Shown: in pieces, positions 60,638 to 64,000 of the stretch | Layout of the letters: every line of letters starts with the position of its first letter | How positions within the stretch are numbered: the first letter of the stretch is position 1 | Source of the DNA: Minicystis rosea | Lineage (GTDB): Bacteria; Myxococcota_A; Polyangia; Polyangiales; Polyangiaceae | Length of the DNA: 64,000 nucleotides | Assembly: GCA_001931535.1 (NCBI GenBank) | Contig: CP016211.1 | Span: forward strand, 10,462,377-10,526,376 | Reading direction: 5' to 3' | Translations under genes and position numbers: made by a program | The notes under the pieces: generated by a model | The model's database searches: none | What the model saw: the letters and a program-made list of their open reading frames with translations, nothing else | What the model was told of the DNA's origin: nothing

Positions 60638-62404
60638 TCACCTCGCCAGATCGGAGAGCACCCGCTCCCGAATGAGCGGCACGGGCGGCGATCCATGGGC
60701 GAGGAGCGCGTCGTGGAAGCGTTGCAGGGAGAACTTCGCCCCGAGCTTCTTCTTGGCCTCTTCGCGCAGGGCGAGGATCTGGATCTTCCCCAGCGTGTAG
60801 GCGAAGTAGCCGGGGTCGAAGGCGCCGCGCGCCGCCTGCTCGCGGGCCGTGGCCTTGTCCTGCTTGCAGTCGTCCATGAAGCGCTTCTGCGCCTGTTCGA
60901 TCGTCATGCCCTCGGCGTGGATGCCGAGCGAGACGACGACACGACAGTTGCGGAGGAGCGCGTCCGAAAGCTGGCCGAGGCGGCTCTCGGGGTCGGCCGC
61001 GCCGAAGCCCTCCTCGATCATCATCTGCTCGCCGTAGTGAGCCCAACCCTCGACGAACGAGTAGCTGGAGAAGAGCTTCTGCACCCGCGTGGGCGCGCGC
61101 TTCACCCACAGGCCTTGGAGGAAGTGGCCCGGATACACCTCGTGGACGGTCGTCGAGAGCAGCACGCCGCGCGTCGGCAGGTACTCGAGCTGCTCCTTCT
61201 TGGGCCACGAAGGGTCGGGCTGGGTGATGTAGTAGAACGCGTCGAGCGGCTTCGCCTCGAAGGGCCCCGGCGCGTCGAGGAACGCCGAGTTCCAGCGCAT
61301 GAACGGCGGGCTCTCTTTGACGACGGCCTTCTCGTCGGTCGGGACCGTGACGATGTGCTTGTCGATCAAGAAGCGGCGTGACGCGTCGGTCAGGCGGGTC
61401 GCGTCGCCGAAGAGCTCCTTCGCCTTCGTGCGCGTGACGGCCGCCTTCTTCTTGAGGAGCGCCTCGTAGGCCTTCTTGTTCTCGGCGAGGTTCTCCTCGC
61501 CCATCTTCTTGAAGTCGGCGAGCGAGACTTCGAGCCCTTCCTGCACGCGGAGCAGCTTCTTGTAACGCTCGGGGCCGAGCACGTGGCTCGCGTCGCTCTT
61601 CGGCAGCTCGACCTTGGCGAGGTGATCGGCGAGATCTTGTGCAGCAGCGGCGAGCGCCTCGTTGGTCTTCTGGAGCTTCTCTTGGAACGCAGGCGTGCCC
61701 ACGCCCTTCAGCATCTTGGTCAAGTCGGTGCGCAGGTACGTCGCGTAGCCCTTGAACGACTTCACCGCCGTCTCCACCACGGGCCGGGAGAGCGGGCTGA
61801 CGAGGTTCTTGCGGATGTTCGGGATCTCGGCGAGCGCGGCCTCCTCGTGGGCCAAGAGGTGCGCGGCGCGCTCGGCGACGGGCGCGTAGTCTCGCTCCAA
61901 GTAAGCATCGACGGAGAAGAGCTCGTCGTAGAACTTGGGGCGACGGCGCCACTCTTCGAGCTCCACGAGCTGGAAGAGCGCGAGGTCGACGCGGCTCCGG
62001 AGGAGCGCGCGATCGAGGCGATCGTCGGGTGAGAGCGCGGCTTCGTCGACGGCGGCGAGATCGGCGCGCGCCTGCTCGAGCCGCTCGATCCGCGCCTTGA
62101 TCGCCTGCGCCGAATACGCGCCGACCTTGCCGTCGTATTGATGGAGACCAGCGCCGCGACCAAGTGAAGGGTCGTCGGCGAGGAACTGATCGACGAGCCG
62201 ATCGCGGAGCGCCGCGAAGGCCGCGCCGGGCTCGACGCGCGCCGAAGAGGCCGGCGGATCGGGGTACGCGGGAATGGCCCCCACCGGCGGCGGCGCAGGC
62301 GGCACCCAATCGCTGCAAGCGGGTATCGCGGTGGTGAGGGCGAGCACCGCAAGCGGGCGCCACGAGCGCGCGCGCCCGCTCGAAAGGATTCGTGATGCAG
62401 GCAT
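60638..62404 (-). CDS. DUF885 lipoprotein (zinc carboxypeptidase-like)
   Basis: A 588-residue lipoprotein. Start ATG 62404 gives a signal peptide with lipobox IPAC (Cys30); earlier in-frame codons are Arg-rich and unlikely. The body is the alpha-helical DUF885 family, with the zinc motif TTVHEVYPGHFLQGL (HExxxGH) and SFVEGWAHYGEQMMIEEG further on, both near the C-terminal end. DUF885 proteins are predicted M32-like metallopeptidases; activity is not known. It is divergent from the DegP-like gene. Confidence 0.85.
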   Translation of the reverse strand: MPASRILSSGRARSWRPLAVLALTTAIPACSDWVPPAPPPVGAIPAYPDPPASSARVEPGAAFAALRDRLVDQFLADDPSLGRGAGLHQYDGKVGAYSAQAIKARIERLEQARADLAAVDEAALSPDDRLDRALLRSRVDLALFQLVELEEWRRRPKFYDELFSVDAYLERDYAPVAERAAHLLAHEEAALAEIPNIRKNLVSPLSRPVVETAVKSFKGYATYLRTDLTKMLKGVGTPAFQEKLQKTNEALAAAAQDLADHLAKVELPKSDASHVLGPERYKKLLRVQEGLEVSLADFKKMGEENLAENKKAYEALLKKKAAVTRTKAKELFGDATRLTDASRRFLIDKHIVTVPTDEKAVVKESPPFMRWNSAFLDAPGPFEAKPLDAFYYITQPDPSWPKKEQLEYLPTRGVLLSTTVHEVYPGHFLQGLWVKRAPTRVQKLFSSYSFVEGWAHYGEQMMIEEGFGAADPESRLGQLSDALLRNCRVVVSLGIHAEGMTIEQAQKRFMDDCKQDKATAREQAARGAFDPGYFAYTLGKIQILALREEAKKKLGAKFSLQRFHDALLAHGSPPVPLIRERVLSDLAR

Positions 62405-62552
62405 GATCGAGGCGAGCGTCGCAGAGGCTCCCCGAGCGGTCAATCCGCGGCCGAGCGCGCGCGGTGCGGGTGTGCTCGCCCGCGATCGCGACACGCCGTG
62501 CACGCGATGCCCCGAAGAGACGAGGCATGGAACGTGTCAGCCGGAGGCGCCG

Positions 62553-64000
<1,448 letters not shown>

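Overview
The window is very GC-rich (about 70%), with strong third-position G/C bias, so nearly every gene carries long open frames on the opposite strand that are not genes. Gene content points to a myxobacterium of the Polyangiales/Sorangiineae type: many lipoproteins, a von Willebrand A (VWA) lipoprotein, an AgmX-like/VWA hybrid, FHA and Ser/Thr kinase proteins, a GAF-type sigma-54 activator, an isolated chemoreceptor, and an alkylglycerone-phosphate-synthase-like enzyme. About 50 genes are supported. I see no rRNA, tRNA, CRISPR array, transposase or phage structural gene; this looks like chromosomal backbone, mostly housekeeping and cell-envelope genes.

Layout. 1-6.2 kb: the 3' part of a GAF/enzyme-I-like protein overlapping a PD-(D/E)XK-type protein; a minus-strand run of HEAT protein, methyltransferase, BFD-like [2Fe-2S] protein and QueD; a degenerate M23 protein; an orphan OmpR-type regulator. 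6.2-11.7 kb: a large VWA lipoprotein, MgtE and SSB. 11.7-16.6 kb: overlapping pmm/pgm - prmC - rfbB, then a small membrane protein and a holin-like membrane protein, and a 42-bp tandem array. 16.6-24.4 kb: small envelope proteins, thioredoxin-like lipoprotein, peptide deformylase, 5'-nucleotidase-like lipoprotein, a DksA paralogue lacking three zinc-finger cysteines, two lipoproteins. 24.4-31.9 kb: geranylgeranyl-reductase-like flavoprotein, DnaK, L31, DUF1385 protein, RF1, a small unknown, a HIT protein. 31.9-37 kb: a minus-strand lipid operon (phosphatidylserine decarboxylase - methyltransferase with long Pro-rich extension - alkylglycerone phosphate synthase-like). 37-48.9 kb: signalling and envelope genes (MBL hydrolase, GAF-sigma54 activator, AgmX/VWA protein, histidine kinase, chemoreceptor, FHA protein) with a second 42-bp array. 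49-54.7 kb: ArsA-like ATPase divergent from APS reductase - HAD hydrolase - LarA-like protein - HExxH protein. 54.7-64 kb: Ser/Thr kinase, STAND ATPase with a C-terminal winged helix, Cys-rich lipoprotein, DUF885 lipoprotein, and a DegP-type protease cut by the window end.

How genes work together. The pmm-prmC-rfbB run joins hexose-phosphate and dTDP-sugar synthesis with release-factor methylation; prfA, the substrate of PrmC, lies 16 kb away. The psd operon suggests coordinated ester- and ether-lipid synthesis. LarA-like and HExxH genes are one base apart and probably act together. Beyond genes, the striking signals are a 30-nt hairpin repeated just after stop codons at distant loci, two unrelated intergenic tandem arrays with exactly the same 42-bp period, and several intergenic inverted repeats.
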